A stretch of 50,781 nt of DNA from Lentilactobacillus parakefiri (GCF_002157585.1 NZ_BDGB01000022.1:1-50781); one strand, 5' to 3'; shown: positions 28,382 through 38,574, numbered from the stretch's first letter. Notes: generated by a model from the letters alone, not told the origin. Made by a program: numbers and translations.

Positions 28382-30379
28382 TTGAAAAAGACAATTTTAT
28401 TATCAGTTTCATTAGGAGTGCTGGGCTTTACCAGTCCGTTATTGCATGAGCAGATTGTTGGAGCCGAAACCGCTCAGTCGTCTACCCAGGAACTGCCCGA
28501 TAAAGTGACTATTCATCAACAGTTTCAAGTAAGAAATATTCGTGGCGAAAAGTCGATCCTTGATAAAAAAGCAACGATGAATGTTTACATTGATAAAAGC
28601 AAATCGACCAAATTTGCTGTCCCCGATAATATTTCTCATTACCATCCTGTTGTGGCAGAAGTGGCTGTTTCTTCCGCAGGTCCCGTCGTTAATTACTTGG
28701 CAGATGATGCGACGGTTACGGTGAAGTATCTCGACGAAAATGCCAATCCAATCCAAAAGGACTTGATCTTCAATCAAGCCACTATATTTGGCAGATACCG
28801 TCTCAATAAAGATGAATATAATCTACCAGGCTATGAACTCTTGAGTTCTGAGGCCATAAACGGCACCATTAAGGATACGAACTGGGACGTGACATTAAAG
28901 TATCGAAATCTGAATCCAGTCATCGCGACGGACAAGTTGACCACTGTGGTGACCCCCGACCAATCGAAACCGGATAATAAGCCTGCCGAAATTAAACAGG
29001 TAGGTGAGCCAACTCAGGCATTACCTGAAAATCCAGTAGATGAAACAACGGCTGTTATTTCAAAGACACCAATAGTGCCTACCAAGCCATCTCCAAGTAA
29101 GCCCGGAAATGCGATCGATAACACCGATCTTCTCGTAACTGTACCAAAAACAGCTTCTCAAGGAAACACCAAGGAAGTCCAAGCACCAGATATCAACGAA
29201 AAAGCAGTTAAGACCTTCAATCCCGATGGAAAAAAGGATGATAAGAAGCGCCAGGTAGCTGTTGCACCAGAAACCGGGAAAGACCAAAAGCGTCAAGCAG
29301 TTGATAACGCCACCACAAAATTGCCGGATGTTGAATCGAAAATAATGCCCCAAACAGAGGCCAAAAAAGCGCCGACTGCGCTTGCTCAACAAACTGGCAC
29401 GACTGAACCTGCAGGTAAAAGTGAGAAATCCAGTGGATCGCCAATTAAAGTAGATCCGACATCATCCAAATCTGCAGAAAACCAAGTTGAGGCAGTCAAG
29501 CCGGTTGAGAAAACTCAGACCAGTTTAGAAACTGTCAAAAAACCAGCTGAAACTGCCGTTGAGACGTCCCCCAAATCAGCAGACAAATCCGCTTCATCAA
29601 AGGAAACGGGCAAGACCTCTCAAACTGAGTCAATTGGAATAGAAAAAAGTGGCACCCCGACAAAGCCCACAATTCAGGAAGCCAGCGTGGCAAAGGAGTC
29701 ACAGAAAGCGGTTGACCATCAAGAAAAATTACCAACGGCCAAAACGTACCAACTTCGCGGGATCGACAACCACGGCCGGCTCCTCTTTAATAAATCCATG
29801 CAGCTTACGCTTGAAGAAGCCCAAGCTTTTCGTTCTAAGAACATTGAATTTTATGGCTATGATTTACAGTCAACGGACCTGGATTTTAGTTCAAAAGTGG
29901 TCACGCTGCATTATCTTGCCAAAAAGGTCACATTTAAGATTATTAACGCTGATCAGGCTGGCAGAATACTATCTAAGGATTCGGTTGAGCTCGAATTTGG
30001 TCAAACCAAGACATATAACGCCAAGTTGATTCCAGGCTATCAAGTAAAACAGTCGCTAAAAGAACTGAAGGCTGACAATTTGATGCCAGAAGATGTCCAG
30101 TTCACTTACACTAAATTGGCGGATCGATCAGAAAGCAAATTAGATGAAAAAGCGACGGTTGCTGATAAGGCCGAGCCAAAAAAACAGCACCAATTACTTG
30201 CAAGCAGTCATAAGCGGTCTAAGAATAACGAAAAGAACCACGAAAAAGTAGCAGATACCAGCGATCGTTCAGGAAAGTTGCCTCAAACTGGTGATACCAA
30301 ATCGGTTGTCGGCGTTTTGTCCGGTGTTGCACTTTTAGCCGCATTGATTGGTCAAAAACTTTTCAAACGACTCATTTGA
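28382..30379 (+). CDS. LPXTG-anchored surface protein with MucBP-like repeats
   Basis: A 665-residue secreted protein. Residues 1-29 form a signal peptide (MKKTILLSVSLGVLG...IVGAETA). Residues about 35-170 hold a beta-rich module ending in a MucBP-like unit (VTVKYLDENANPIQ ... NLPGYELLS). A long Pro/Thr/Lys/Ser/Glu-rich linker spans about 170-450. A related module with MucBP-like unit (VTFKIINADQAGRIL ... IPGYQVKQS) covers about 450-585. A basic stretch follows, then the sortase signal LPQTG, a hydrophobic helix and KRL. TTG start behind GGAGGT (28371-28376). Probably an adhesin; ligand unknown. Confidence 0.85.
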   Translation: MKKTILLSVSLGVLGFTSPLLHEQIVGAETAQSSTQELPDKVTIHQQFQVRNIRGEKSILDKKATMNVYIDKSKSTKFAVPDNISHYHPVVAEVAVSSAGPVVNYLADDATVTVKYLDENANPIQKDLIFNQATIFGRYRLNKDEYNLPGYELLSSEAINGTIKDTNWDVTLKYRNLNPVIATDKLTTVVTPDQSKPDNKPAEIKQVGEPTQALPENPVDETTAVISKTPIVPTKPSPSKPGNAIDNTDLLVTVPKTASQGNTKEVQAPDINEKAVKTFNPDGKKDDKKRQVAVAPETGKDQKRQAVDNATTKLPDVESKIMPQTEAKKAPTALAQQTGTTEPAGKSEKSSGSPIKVDPTSSKSAENQVEAVKPVEKTQTSLETVKKPAETAVETSPKSADKSASSKETGKTSQTESIGIEKSGTPTKPTIQEASVAKESQKAVDHQEKLPTAKTYQLRGIDNHGRLLFNKSMQLTLEEAQAFRSKNIEFYGYDLQSTDLDFSSKVVTLHYLAKKVTFKIINADQAGRILSKDSVELEFGQTKTYNAKLIPGYQVKQSLKELKADNLMPEDVQFTYTKLADRSESKLDEKATVADKAEPKKQHQLLASSHKRSKNNEKNHEKVADTSDRSGKLPQTGDTKSVVGVLSGVALLAALIGQKLFKRLI

Positions 30380-30423
30380 TTATGATATGATGGATATCAG
30401 AAATAATTAAAGGATGAGCGCAA

Positions 30424-31953
30424 GTGCAGGTAAGAGAAAATTACAAGCTATCACAGGTAAAAACAATCGTTAACGGAATTATCATTGGGATGCTCGCTGG
30501 GTCGACAGTCTCGGTTTTTAGGTGGTCGATCGGTCATATGACCAATTTGATGCGCTATCTTTACATCAATTCGATTCACCATCTCTCGTTTTTATTAACG
30601 GCAATCGTCATCAACGTCATCATTGGTCTGCTGGTTGGGTGGTTTTTAAAACAGCAGCCGGATATCAAGGGATCTGGGATTCCCCAAGTTGAGGGCCAGC
30701 TGCTGGGTGAAGTTGATTACGGTTGGTGGGCAGTTTTGTGGCGAAAATTTATTGGTGGTATTTTGGCAATCGGAAGTGGCCTGTATCTTGGTCGTGAAGG
30801 CCCTTCAATTCAGTTGGGATCCACACTGGGGCAGGGGGTGGCTCAGTTCACCAAACAAGTCGGTTTTGATCGCCAAGTCCTCATTTCAAGTGGCGCTGCA
30901 GCCGGATTGAGTGCGGCTTTTAACGCGCCGATTGCCAGTACACTATTTGTTTTGGAAGAAATTTATCATAACTTTTCAACTAATATTTGGATTGTCTCAT
31001 TGACTTCCGCGGTGACTTCTGACATGGTCGCCACCTATGTCTTTGGTTTAAAGCCAGTCTTGTACATGCGAAGCACGCCACTTCCGCTTAAATATTTTTC
31101 GTGGGTCATCATCTTAGGGATCGTTCTCGGTGTGTTGGGAAGATTATATCAGCTGGTGATTCTCAGGATGGGTAAGTGGTACCGTCATACCCATATTTCC
31201 TGGTACTTTAACGGACTCATTCCACTGTTACTGGTCATTCCACTAGGAGCATTGTTCCCACACTTGTTGGGTGGTGGCAGTGACATTATTCTGCGGTTGA
31301 GTTCTGCAAACTATCCAACTTTGATTTTGTGCCTTTATTTTGTTATTCGATTTGTTTTCTCTATGCTTTCATATGGTAGTGGACTTCCTGGCGGTATTTT
31401 CCTGCCAATTCTTTGTCTCGGTGGCTTAATTGGCGCCATTGTGGGCAGCATTGCCGTCAATCTTGGCTTAATGAATTCCTTGTACTTCTCGAGCTTCATT
31501 ATTATGGGGATGGCCGGTTACTTTGCGGCGATTAGTAAGGCCCCCTTTACAGCGATCCTCCTGATTACAGAGATGGTCGGGACGTTGACCCATCTCCTTG
31601 GTCTTGCAGTCGTCTCCTTAATCGCATACGGTGTGTTAGACCTATTAAATGGCAAGCCAGTCTATTACTCGATGCTCCAGCAACTACTAAAAGTTCAGAC
31701 TAAGATGAATTTGGGCCGAACCGTTGAAATTATGGAAACCGTTTATGCCGGGTCCCAAATGGATGGCAAAATGGTTCGCCAAATTAAATGGCCGAAGGGG
31801 TCTCTGCTGACAAAAATTCAACGAAATGGTGTCGAAATTGTTCCCGCTGGCGGGACGCTGATCCGATGGGGGGACACATTGTTCATCAATGTCTCAACCA
31901 AAAATCAGCACCCGATTACCCAACGAATTATTGCTTTAACAACAGAAACTTGA
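30424..31953 (+). CDS. clcA: ClC-family chloride channel / H+-Cl- antiporter with TrkA-C domain
   Basis: A 509-residue ClC protein. The three selectivity motifs are GSGIPQ (about residue 82), GREGPS (about 124) with the gating glutamate, and GGIFLP (about 325). The glutamate favours ion exchange over a simple channel. Residues after about 430 form a TrkA-C-like cytoplasmic domain (VRQIKWPKGSLLTKIQRNG ... GDTLFINV). It starts with GTG behind AAAGGATGAG. It probably helps acid tolerance or chloride balance. A TATGAT -10-like box at 30381 precedes it. Confidence 0.9.
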   Translation: MQVRENYKLSQVKTIVNGIIIGMLAGSTVSVFRWSIGHMTNLMRYLYINSIHHLSFLLTAIVINVIIGLLVGWFLKQQPDIKGSGIPQVEGQLLGEVDYGWWAVLWRKFIGGILAIGSGLYLGREGPSIQLGSTLGQGVAQFTKQVGFDRQVLISSGAAAGLSAAFNAPIASTLFVLEEIYHNFSTNIWIVSLTSAVTSDMVATYVFGLKPVLYMRSTPLPLKYFSWVIILGIVLGVLGRLYQLVILRMGKWYRHTHISWYFNGLIPLLLVIPLGALFPHLLGGGSDIILRLSSANYPTLILCLYFVIRFVFSMLSYGSGLPGGIFLPILCLGGLIGAIVGSIAVNLGLMNSLYFSSFIIMGMAGYFAAISKAPFTAILLITEMVGTLTHLLGLAVVSLIAYGVLDLLNGKPVYYSMLQQLLKVQTKMNLGRTVEIMETVYAGSQMDGKMVRQIKWPKGSLLTKIQRNGVEIVPAGGTLIRWGDTLFINVSTKNQHPITQRIIALTTET

Positions 31954-32037
31954 TCCCAAAAGGTAGCGAATTCTGCCATAATGTGTTAGTTTAGTAAGAG
32001 TAGTATTAAGCCGATTTAACGGTAGGAGGCACTCAAC

Positions 32038-32274
32038 GTGTACAATTTTTTGTTAACGTTATTACTGATTGACTGTGTTTTGATCACAATCGCAGTATTA
32101 ATGCAACCATCAAAGACTAATGACGCCATGTCCGCCTTAACTGGTGGGGCCGATGACTTGTTTGCAAAGCAGAAGCCACGTGGCTTTGAAGCATTCATGC
32201 AAAAAACTACACTTGTTTTAGGGATTATTTTCTTTCTCTTAGCACTTGCATTAGTTTGGATATCATCTCATTAG
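32038..32274 (+). CDS. secG: Preprotein translocase subunit SecG
   Basis: SecG is the accessory subunit of the SecYEG channel. It has 78 residues and two hydrophobic helices (about residues 2-22 and 55-76) flanking ALTGGADDLFAKQKPRGFEAF, the conserved SecG loop. GTG start behind GGTAGGAGGC. First gene of the conserved secG-esterase-rnr-smpB cluster. Confidence 0.94.
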   Translation: MYNFLLTLLLIDCVLITIAVLMQPSKTNDAMSALTGGADDLFAKQKPRGFEAFMQKTTLVLGIIFFLLALALVWISSH

Positions 32275-32280
32275 TATTCA

Positions 32281-32311
32281 ATCCTCCTGTTTAAATGCAG
32301 GAGGATTTTTA
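32281..32311 (+). terminator. Terminator (or attenuator) after secG
   Basis: ATCCTCCTG (32281-32289) and CAGGAGGAT (32298-32306), then T5. It separates secG from the downstream esterase, so expression of the latter needs read-through or its own promoter. Confidence 0.85.
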
Positions 32312-32348
32312 TTATAATTGAATAGGTGGACATGAAAGGATGGGTGCT

Positions 32349-33095
32349 ATGCAAACACCAATCAAATCTTTTTATTTTGAACATGGACCAAAAGCAATTA
32401 TTTTGCTGCATGCTTTTGCCAGCGGTCCAGTTGACGTTCGGATGCTGGCAAGGTATTTGGAACGCCAGAATTATACCGTTGATGCGCCAATGTTTACTGG
32501 CCATGGGACGGCCGACTTTACCGATATCCTTATCCAGGGGACCCCTGAACGTTGGTGGAAGGATGCCCAACAGGCAGTCCAATTTTTGAAGGATAAAGGC
32601 TTTCATCAGATCAGTATTTTTGGCATTTCGCTTGGGGGGATTTTTGCGGCTAAAACGTTGGAAAATGACCCCACTCTGCTTGGCGGTGGTTCGTTCGGGT
32701 CGCCAATTGTGAGGAAGCGTCAATTTAGTGTTCATAATACCTTTATGCAAATGGCTAAAGCCAACTTTGTTCAGTACGATACCAACGAGGCCATTATGAA
32801 TTCAAAACTGAAGTGGCTTGACGAAAATATTGATATACTATTAGGGAAGATTGCTGACTTCACGGTTGGCGTCGCCCAAGACTTACCCAGCATCTCCCAA
32901 CCATACTTCATCGGCCAGGGGCTAAACGATGAGATTGTCAATCCAGAAAGTGCCAAGTCCTTGAGGGATGGATTGGTGAATAGTCAGGTGAGTTACCATG
33001 AATATCCAGGTGCCAGTCACATGATCACTGTTAATACGGCTCATAAGCAGCTTGAAGTCGATTTAACCGAATTTCTAACACAACTTTATGAATAA
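32349..33095 (+). CDS. est: Carboxylesterase (alpha/beta hydrolase, Est30-like)
   Basis: 248 residues. The nucleophile elbow is FGISLGGIFAAK (serine about 98); the acid is the aspartate in GQGLNDEIV; the histidine is in GASHMIT. An oxyanion-side LLHAFASGPVDVRML near the N-terminus resembles the LLHGFTG of Est30 esterases. ATG 32349 is chosen because AAAGGA (32335-32340) overlaps the earlier ATG 32340. The gene between secG and rnr is a conserved carboxylesterase in lactobacilli; the physiological ester is unknown. Confidence 0.92.
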   Translation: MQTPIKSFYFEHGPKAIILLHAFASGPVDVRMLARYLERQNYTVDAPMFTGHGTADFTDILIQGTPERWWKDAQQAVQFLKDKGFHQISIFGISLGGIFAAKTLENDPTLLGGGSFGSPIVRKRQFSVHNTFMQMAKANFVQYDTNEAIMNSKLKWLDENIDILLGKIADFTVGVAQDLPSISQPYFIGQGLNDEIVNPESAKSLRDGLVNSQVSYHEYPGASHMITVNTAHKQLEVDLTEFLTQLYE

Positions 33096-33110
33096 TAAGA
33101 GGAATATAGA

Positions 33111-35438
33111 TTGCAAGATAACGATTTGAAAAATCAAATAGAGAACGTTCTGCAGACTTATCCGGATAACGTATTTACTGTCGAAAAAATTGCTGACGTT
33201 CTGAGATCACACGGCTCAGCAGCGTTTAAACTGATTGTTCAAGAATTAGCGTCTTTGGAACGTGATAAGGTCGCCGTGGTCACTGACGACGGCAAATTTC
33301 AATTGAATCCAGATAAACAACAATTAAGCGGTGTTTTCCACGCTAATGATAAAGGGTTTGGGTTCGTCGCTTATGATGAAAACGCCCCAGACGCTTACAT
33401 TGCCCCAGACAATACCATGAATGCACTGAACGGTGACACCGTTGAAATGGAAATCGTTCGGCCTGCCCAACCAGGGTCAGATCGCGGCCCAGAAGGTAAA
33501 GTCACCAAAATTGCCGAGCACAAATATACCCGCGTAGTTGGTCCTTTTGAAACGACTGATGACGACAAAGGCTACATCGGTCAATTGACTCTTAACGATA
33601 AGAAAATTGCCAAGTACAAATTTTATATCAACGACGTTGGTTTGAAACCGACTCCCGGTGAAGTGATTACGGCTCAAATTACGGAATATCCATCTGCTAA
33701 ACATCCTGATTACATGGTGGGGATTGCCGATGAAGTGATTGGCTCAGTTGATGACCCTGGAATTGATATTTTGCAAATTGTATATGCCCATGATATTCCG
33801 GCTGAATTTCCGGAAGATGTCATTCAGGCGGCAGATACAATTCCAGATCATGTGACCGAAGCCGAGAAGGTTGGCCGAGAAGACATCACTGATCAGGATT
33901 TGGTGACGATTGATGGTGAATCTTCAAAGGATTTGGACGATGCGGTTACTGCCTGGAAACTGCCTAATGGCAACTATCATCTCGGGGTTCACATCGCTGA
34001 CGTGAGCCATTATGTCCAACCAGGCAGTGCCATTGACAAGGAAGCATTCCGGCGGGGCACTTCCGTTTACCTGACGGATCGGGTAATTCCAATGCTGCCA
34101 AGACGGCTATCTAACGGGATCTGTTCCCTGAACGAAGGCCAATTACGGTTATGTATGAGTTGTGAGATGGAGATTGATCCATCTGGAAATATCATCAAAC
34201 ATCGGATTCACCCAAGTTTGATGCGTTCGACGGCACGGATGACTTACACTGCTGTGAACAATATTTTGGAATCACACGACCAAAAAACGATGGACCGCTA
34301 TGATCGACTAGTGCCCATGTTTGAAACGATGGGCGAACTCCACAAAATTTTGTACAAGCACCGTAAAGCACGTGGGGCCATTGACTTTGATGATAATGAA
34401 GCCGAAATTATTGTGGACGAAAAGGGTCACCCAATTGACATTAAGCTGCGGGTTCGTGGGACCGCTGAGCGCATGATTGAGTCATTTATGCTGGCGGCCA
34501 ACGAAACGGTGGCCAAGCACTATTACGAAAAACACGTACCGTTTATTTACCGGGTCCATGAAACGCCAGATGCCGATCGGATCCGAACGTTCTTTGAGAC
34601 CCTGACCGCTTTTGGAATCAACGTTAAGGGCGATCCTGAGCATGTCACTCCCAAGACCTTACAAAATGTTTTGAAAAAGGTTGCCGGCAAGCCTGAGGAA
34701 ATGATGGTTTCAGTAATGCTGCTGCGGAGCTTGAAGCAAGCTCGTTATGCCGATCAATCACTGGGTCATTTCGGGTTGGCAGCGCCGTTCTACACGCATT
34801 TCACTTCACCAATTCGCCGTTATCCAGATACGATGGTTCACCGACTGATTCATTATTATCAAGATAATGGGATTAACGATGAAACCAAGAAGCGCTATGC
34901 CAACGTGTTGGATGAAATTGCAACGACGACTTCTCAATATGAGCGTCGGGCTGTCGATGCCGAACGTGACACGGATTCGATGAAGAAAGCTGAATATATG
35001 AATGACCACCTTGGTGAAGAATTTGATGGGGTTGTCAGTTCAGTCATGAAGTTTGGTCTGTTCATTGAATTGCCAAATACGGTCGAAGGCTTGGTTCACA
35101 TTAGTCGAATGAATGATGATTATTACCAGTACGTGGAACAATTTATGGCCTTGGTCGGTCGAAACACACGTCGGACCTATAAGATGGGGCAGGCTATCAG
35201 AGTCAAGGTGGTCAACGTTGACGTCAAGCAAAGTGCCGTCGACTTTGACATTGTTGATCCTGAAAAGACACCGCAGAGCAACATGCTGCCAAAGCGGACT
35301 TATCATAATAATAACTACCATGGCAACAATGAGCGCCACGGAAATTCGAATAATAATTCCCATTCCAACCACGCCAACAACCGCGGGAAAAACAATGCCC
35401 ACGGCAATAACGGACATCGGAATCATAATAAACATTAA
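33111..35438 (+). CDS. rnr: Ribonuclease R
   Basis: A 3'-5' exoribonuclease that degrades structured RNA and, with tmRNA/SmpB, defective mRNA. It has 775 residues: N-terminal HTH-like region, two cold-shock domains, the RNB catalytic core with [15 protein letters not shown]-type acidic motif ([15 protein letters not shown], aspartates), [11 protein letters not shown], and an S1 domain ([20 protein letters not shown]). The last 47 residues are unusual, with 18 Asn and 9 His. TTG start behind AAGAGGAAT. Confidence 0.96.
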   Translation: MQDNDLKNQIENVLQTYPDNVFTVEKIADVLRSHGSAAFKLIVQELASLERDKVAVVTDDGKFQLNPDKQQLSGVFHANDKGFGFVAYDENAPDAYIAPDNTMNALNGDTVEMEIVRPAQPGSDRGPEGKVTKIAEHKYTRVVGPFETTDDDKGYIGQLTLNDKKIAKYKFYINDVGLKPTPGEVITAQITEYPSAKHPDYMVGIADEVIGSVDDPGIDILQIVYAHDIPAEFPEDVIQAADTIPDHVTEAEKVGREDITDQDLVTIDGESSKDLDDAVTAWKLPNGNYHLGVHIADVSHYVQPGSAIDKEAFRRGTSVYLTDRVIPMLPRRLSNGICSLNEGQLRLCMSCEMEIDPSGNIIKHRIHPSLMRSTARMTYTAVNNILESHDQKTMDRYDRLVPMFETMGELHKILYKHRKARGAIDFDDNEAEIIVDEKGHPIDIKLRVRGTAERMIESFMLAANETVAKHYYEKHVPFIYRVHETPDADRIRTFFETLTAFGINVKGDPEHVTPKTLQNVLKKVAGKPEEMMVSVMLLRSLKQARYADQSLGHFGLAAPFYTHFTSPIRRYPDTMVHRLIHYYQDNGINDETKKRYANVLDEIATTTSQYERRAVDAERDTDSMKKAEYMNDHLGEEFDGVVSSVMKFGLFIELPNTVEGLVHISRMNDDYYQYVEQFMALVGRNTRRTYKMGQAIRVKVVNVDVKQSAVDFDIVDPEKTPQSNMLPKRTYHNNNYHGNNERHGNSNNNSHSNHANNRGKNNAHGNNGHRNHNKH

Positions 35439-35458
35439 GCTGTAATCGAGGTGATTTG

Positions 35459-35932
35459 ATGGCCAAAGGCAAAAAACAGCATAACAATGATAATTTGATG
35501 GCTCAAAATAAAAAGGCCCGTCATGATTATTCAATTTCTGAAACTTATGAAGCCGGAATTGTTTTGACGGGAACCGAAATTAAATCAATTCGGGCTCGGC
35601 GGATTAACTTAAAAGATGGGTTCGTTCAAATTCGAAACGATCAAGCTTATATGATGAACGTTCACATTAGTGAATACGCTGAGGGAAATCAATTTAATCA
35701 TGATCCATTGCGTAACCGAAAGTTGTTGCTGCACAAAAAGCAAATTCGCAAATTGGCTCAAATTACTCAGGACAAAGGGGTTACAATTGTTCCTTTGAAG
35801 GTTTACCTTAAAAATGGCTTCGCCAAAGTTTTGATTGGCGTCGCCACTGGTAAACACGAGTACGATAAACGCGAAACCATCAAACGACGTGATCAAAAAC
35901 GTCAAATTGAACGGGTTATGAAACATTATTAA
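35459..35932 (+). CDS. smpB: SsrA-binding protein SmpB
   Basis: SmpB binds tmRNA and delivers it to stalled ribosomes. It has 157 residues: [28 protein letters not shown], the beta-barrel, then LHKKQIRKL, and a basic C-terminal helix [20 protein letters not shown] 35459 is chosen, 7 bases after GAGG (35448-35451). It follows rnr by 20 bases, matching the functional partnership in trans-translation and mRNA decay. The ssrA gene itself is not in the window. Confidence 0.97.
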   Translation: MAKGKKQHNNDNLMAQNKKARHDYSISETYEAGIVLTGTEIKSIRARRINLKDGFVQIRNDQAYMMNVHISEYAEGNQFNHDPLRNRKLLLHKKQIRKLAQITQDKGVTIVPLKVYLKNGFAKVLIGVATGKHEYDKRETIKRRDQKRQIERVMKHY

Positions 35933-35947
35933 TGAGATTCAAATAAA

Positions 35948-35993
35948 AAGCGATGAAATTAATTGGTAGAGATGCCAACTCATTTCATCGCTT
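35948..35993. terminator. Bidirectional terminator between smpB and the LOR gene
   Basis: AAGCGATGAAAT (35948-35959) and ATTTCATCGCTT (35982-35993). On the minus strand it is followed by TTTTTATTT. The arm overlaps the stop of the minus-strand gene. Confidence 0.82.
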
Positions 35994-36557
35994 ATTTTGG
36001 TTTGTATGCAGGGTTTGAATATTTTCACTTTCCAGCTTGGGCTTGACGGGGGCTTTATTTAAAACCCCTAACTTTAATCGTGAAGCATGCGCTAATGATG
36101 GGTGGTTAAGAATTGACGCGATTGCCAGTACCAGTGGTTCGTGATTGGTATTATTCACATCCATAATTCGAATGACTTGGTCAGACTGACTATATGACTT
36201 GATAGTCGCAATCCGGGTTCGGCCGTGCATGACACGGTAAGTTTGCTTATCCTGGTTACCGGTCACTAACCAGTTAACGCCGTTGATAAAAATGGTTGTG
36301 TAGTGGATCGTAAAATGAATGACAGAACTGCCCACAAATTGGTCCAGGTAATATAAATCAAATTTGGGGGTCATCCCAAGGGATTGCTGACGAACCGTGG
36401 CGACGACTTCCCCAGAAATTGAGTAAATTGAAAAAGTATCGGCAATCAAGCCCCATTTGCCGACAATTAAATATTTTGTGTCTCGATATTGATCGGTGAC
36501 TTTCGTCGAACGGGTATGATCCAGTTCGGTTAAATTCAATTGTAATTTTCGACTCAT
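35985..36557 (-). CDS. LURP-one-related (LOR / YxjI-like) family protein
   Basis: A 190-residue protein with the tubby-like/LOR fold. Characteristic strands are KYLIVGKWGLIADTFSIYSISGEVVATVRQ, PKFDLYYLDQ, and INGVNWLVTGN. No signal peptide. The C-terminal 25 residues are polar and probably disordered. LOR proteins are widespread in lactobacilli without known function; phospholipid binding has been proposed for the fold. Transcribed opposite to its neighbours, between smpB and ung. Confidence 0.78.
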   Translation of the reverse strand: MSRKLQLNLTELDHTRSTKVTDQYRDTKYLIVGKWGLIADTFSIYSISGEVVATVRQQSLGMTPKFDLYYLDQFVGSSVIHFTIHYTTIFINGVNWLVTGNQDKQTYRVMHGRTRIATIKSYSQSDQVIRIMDVNNTNHEPLVLAIASILNHPSLAHASRLKLGVLNKAPVKPKLESENIQTLHTNQNKR

Positions 36558-36638
36558 AGACGCATTTCCTTTACTTGTATTATTTTCATTTTAACACGTT
36601 CTGAAATTATTTACGCTGGTGTTATTTTAAAAATGGTA

Positions 36639-36647
36639 TGGTAGAAT
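36639..36647 (+). promoter_or_regulatory. Extended -10 promoter of ung
   Basis: TGGTAGAAT (TG 36639-36640, -10 TAGAAT 36642-36647) just upstream of the ung ribosome-binding site; no strong -35. Confidence 0.6.
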
Positions 36648-36666
36648 AAAACGTGAGGTGTTGGGA

Positions 36667-37359
36667 ATGAAACCGTTTATAAAAAATGACTGGTGGGATG
36701 TTTTAAAACCCGAATTTGAGAAAACTTATTATCAGCAGCTACGCCAATTTTTAATATCAGAATACAAAACCCAATATATTCATCCTGATATGAATCACAT
36801 TTTTGAGGCGTTTCAACTGACCCCTTTCAGCAAGGTGAAAGTCGTGATTTTGGGACAAGATCCCTATCATGAACCTCATCAAGCTCAAGGGCTGAGCTTT
36901 TCTGTCATGCCGGGGGTTAAAATTCCGCCATCGCTTCAGAATATTTATAAGGAGCTTCAGTCTGACCTCGGGATCAAACCGGTTGAACACGGTGATTTGG
37001 AAAGCTGGGCCAAGCAAGGGGTCCTGCTGCTGAACTCGGTTTTAACTGTTCGCAACGGTCAGGCCTTTTCGCACAAAGGAAAAGGTTGGGAACAATTGAC
37101 TGATGCCGCCATTCAAAAGCTCTCCGCCCGCGAGAAGCCCGTTGTCTTTATTCTGTGGGGGAGAGCTGCCAGAGACAAGATTGCGTTGATTGATACCAAG
37201 ACCAATATCGTGATTCAATCAGCCCATCCCAGTCCATTGTCCGCTCATCGAGGCTTTTTTGGGTCAAAACCATTTTCAAAGACCAACGAAGCTTTGGAAG
37301 CGATGGGCGAAACACCGATTAACTGGCAACTGCCGGAGAAGGTATCGCAAACATCTTAG
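36667..37359 (+). CDS. ung: Uracil-DNA glycosylase
   Basis: Ung excises uracil from DNA. It has 230 residues from ATG 36667, behind GTGAGGTG (36653-36660). The catalytic motif [12 protein letters not shown] is at about residue 59, and the DNA-intercalating [21 protein letters not shown] is near the C-terminus. ung-pta adjacency is common in lactobacilli, and only 29 bases separate them, so they are probably cotranscribed. Confidence 0.97.
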   Translation: MKPFIKNDWWDVLKPEFEKTYYQQLRQFLISEYKTQYIHPDMNHIFEAFQLTPFSKVKVVILGQDPYHEPHQAQGLSFSVMPGVKIPPSLQNIYKELQSDLGIKPVEHGDLESWAKQGVLLLNSVLTVRNGQAFSHKGKGWEQLTDAAIQKLSAREKPVVFILWGRAARDKIALIDTKTNIVIQSAHPSPLSAHRGFFGSKPFSKTNEALEAMGETPINWQLPEKVSQTS

Positions 37360-37388
37360 ACTGATTTTGTAGAATTGGAGGATTTATC

Positions 37389-38363
37389 ATGGAATTATTT
37401 GAAAGTCTTAAGCAAAAGATCAAGGGCAAAAATATCAGTATCGTTTTCCCAGAGGGTGATGATGTTAGAATTCTTGGTGCCGCTAGTCGTCTTGCAAAGG
37501 ATGGCTTGGTTAATCCAGTAATTCTGGGCGCTCAAGACACCGTTGAAAAAGTTGCTAAAGACGCGGACATTGATTTGGGTAACGTTGAAATTATCGATTA
37601 TCTAAATCAGCCGGCGGATCAAATTGATGAAATGGTTGCGGCAATCGTTGAACGTCGTAAGGGCAAAACCGATGAAGCAAAGGCGCGCGATTGGCTGAAG
37701 GATCCAAATTACTTTGGAACCACATTGGTCTACATGAACAAAATCAACGGCATGGTTTCAGGTGCCAACCATCCAACCGGCGATACGGTTCGTCCGGCTC
37801 TGCAAATTATCAAGACTAAGCCCGGCGTTAAGTTAATTAGTGGTGCTTTCATCATGCAAAAGGGCGATGAACGTTACTTATTCGCGGATTGTGCCATTAA
37901 CTTGGATCCTGATGCAAATGCTTTGGCAGAAATTGCCGTTGAAAGCGGCAAGGTTGCCAAGACCTTTGATATCGACCCTAAAGTGGCGCTGTTAAGCTTC
38001 TCGACTAAAGGCTCTGCCAAGGGCGATATGGTGACTAAAGTGCAAGAGGCAACCAAATTAGCCCAAGAACAAGCTCCTGACATGGCAATCGATGGTGAAA
38101 TGCAATTTGATGCTGCATTTGTCCCAACCGTTGCCGAAAAGAAGGCGCCAGGATCAAAAGTTGCCGGCCAAGCAACCGTCTTTGTGTTCCCTGAATTACA
38201 GTCAGGAAACATCGGTTACAAGATTGCCCAACGATTTGGCGGTTTTGAAGCGATTGGCCCCATTCTTCAAGGCTTGAACAAGCCGGTTTCCGACCTTTCA
38301 CGAGGCAGCAATGAAGAAGACGTTTATAAAGTTGCTATCATCACAGCAGCTCAAGCATTATAA
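37389..38363 (+). CDS. pta: Phosphate acetyltransferase
   Basis: Pta converts acetyl-CoA and acetyl phosphate. In heterofermenters it serves ethanol or acetate formation from the phosphoketolase route. It has 324 residues, the short single-domain form: VFPEGDDVRILGAA at the N-terminus, SGANHPTGDTVRPALQIIKT and LSFSTKGSAKGDMVTKV in the catalytic part, and NIGYKIAQRFGGFEAIGPILQGL near the end. GGAGGAT (37378-37384) precedes ATG 37389. Its 3' region carries repeat copy B. Confidence 0.96.
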   Translation: MELFESLKQKIKGKNISIVFPEGDDVRILGAASRLAKDGLVNPVILGAQDTVEKVAKDADIDLGNVEIIDYLNQPADQIDEMVAAIVERRKGKTDEAKARDWLKDPNYFGTTLVYMNKINGMVSGANHPTGDTVRPALQIIKTKPGVKLISGAFIMQKGDERYLFADCAINLDPDANALAEIAVESGKVAKTFDIDPKVALLSFSTKGSAKGDMVTKVQEATKLAQEQAPDMAIDGEMQFDAAFVPTVAEKKAPGSKVAGQATVFVFPELQSGNIGYKIAQRFGGFEAIGPILQGLNKPVSDLSRGSNEEDVYKVAIITAAQAL

Positions 38364-38385
38364 ATAGAAATAATTAAACAGGGTA

Positions 38386-38574
38386 GAGTGGGACATAAAG
38401 CGGTTAGTTTCCAAAATATAAGCAAGCAATCCGAACATCTTGAGCTTGGGTATTTGGATTGCTTGCTTATATGGCAGGAAACTGCTTTATTTCCCACGTT
38501 TCTACGAAGTAATAGTCGAAATTATAAAGTACGGGTGAGACGATCAATGTTTTTGTCCCACCCCTTCTTTTTTG
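38386..38574 (+). repeat. Intergenic 3'-UTR hairpin repeat, copy B (downstream of pta)
   Basis: It starts AGAGTGGGAC 22 bases after the pta stop. The hairpin 38388-38497 has the same arms as copy A (GTGGGA, TAAAGC, GGTT bulge, AGTTTCC, ATATAAGC) and the inner stem AAGCAATCC...GGATTGCTT. The second module is GGGTGAG (38533-38539) with CCCACCC (38557-38563) and a T-rich run ending at about 38574, a likely terminator for pta and tsaE insulation. Confidence 0.87.
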
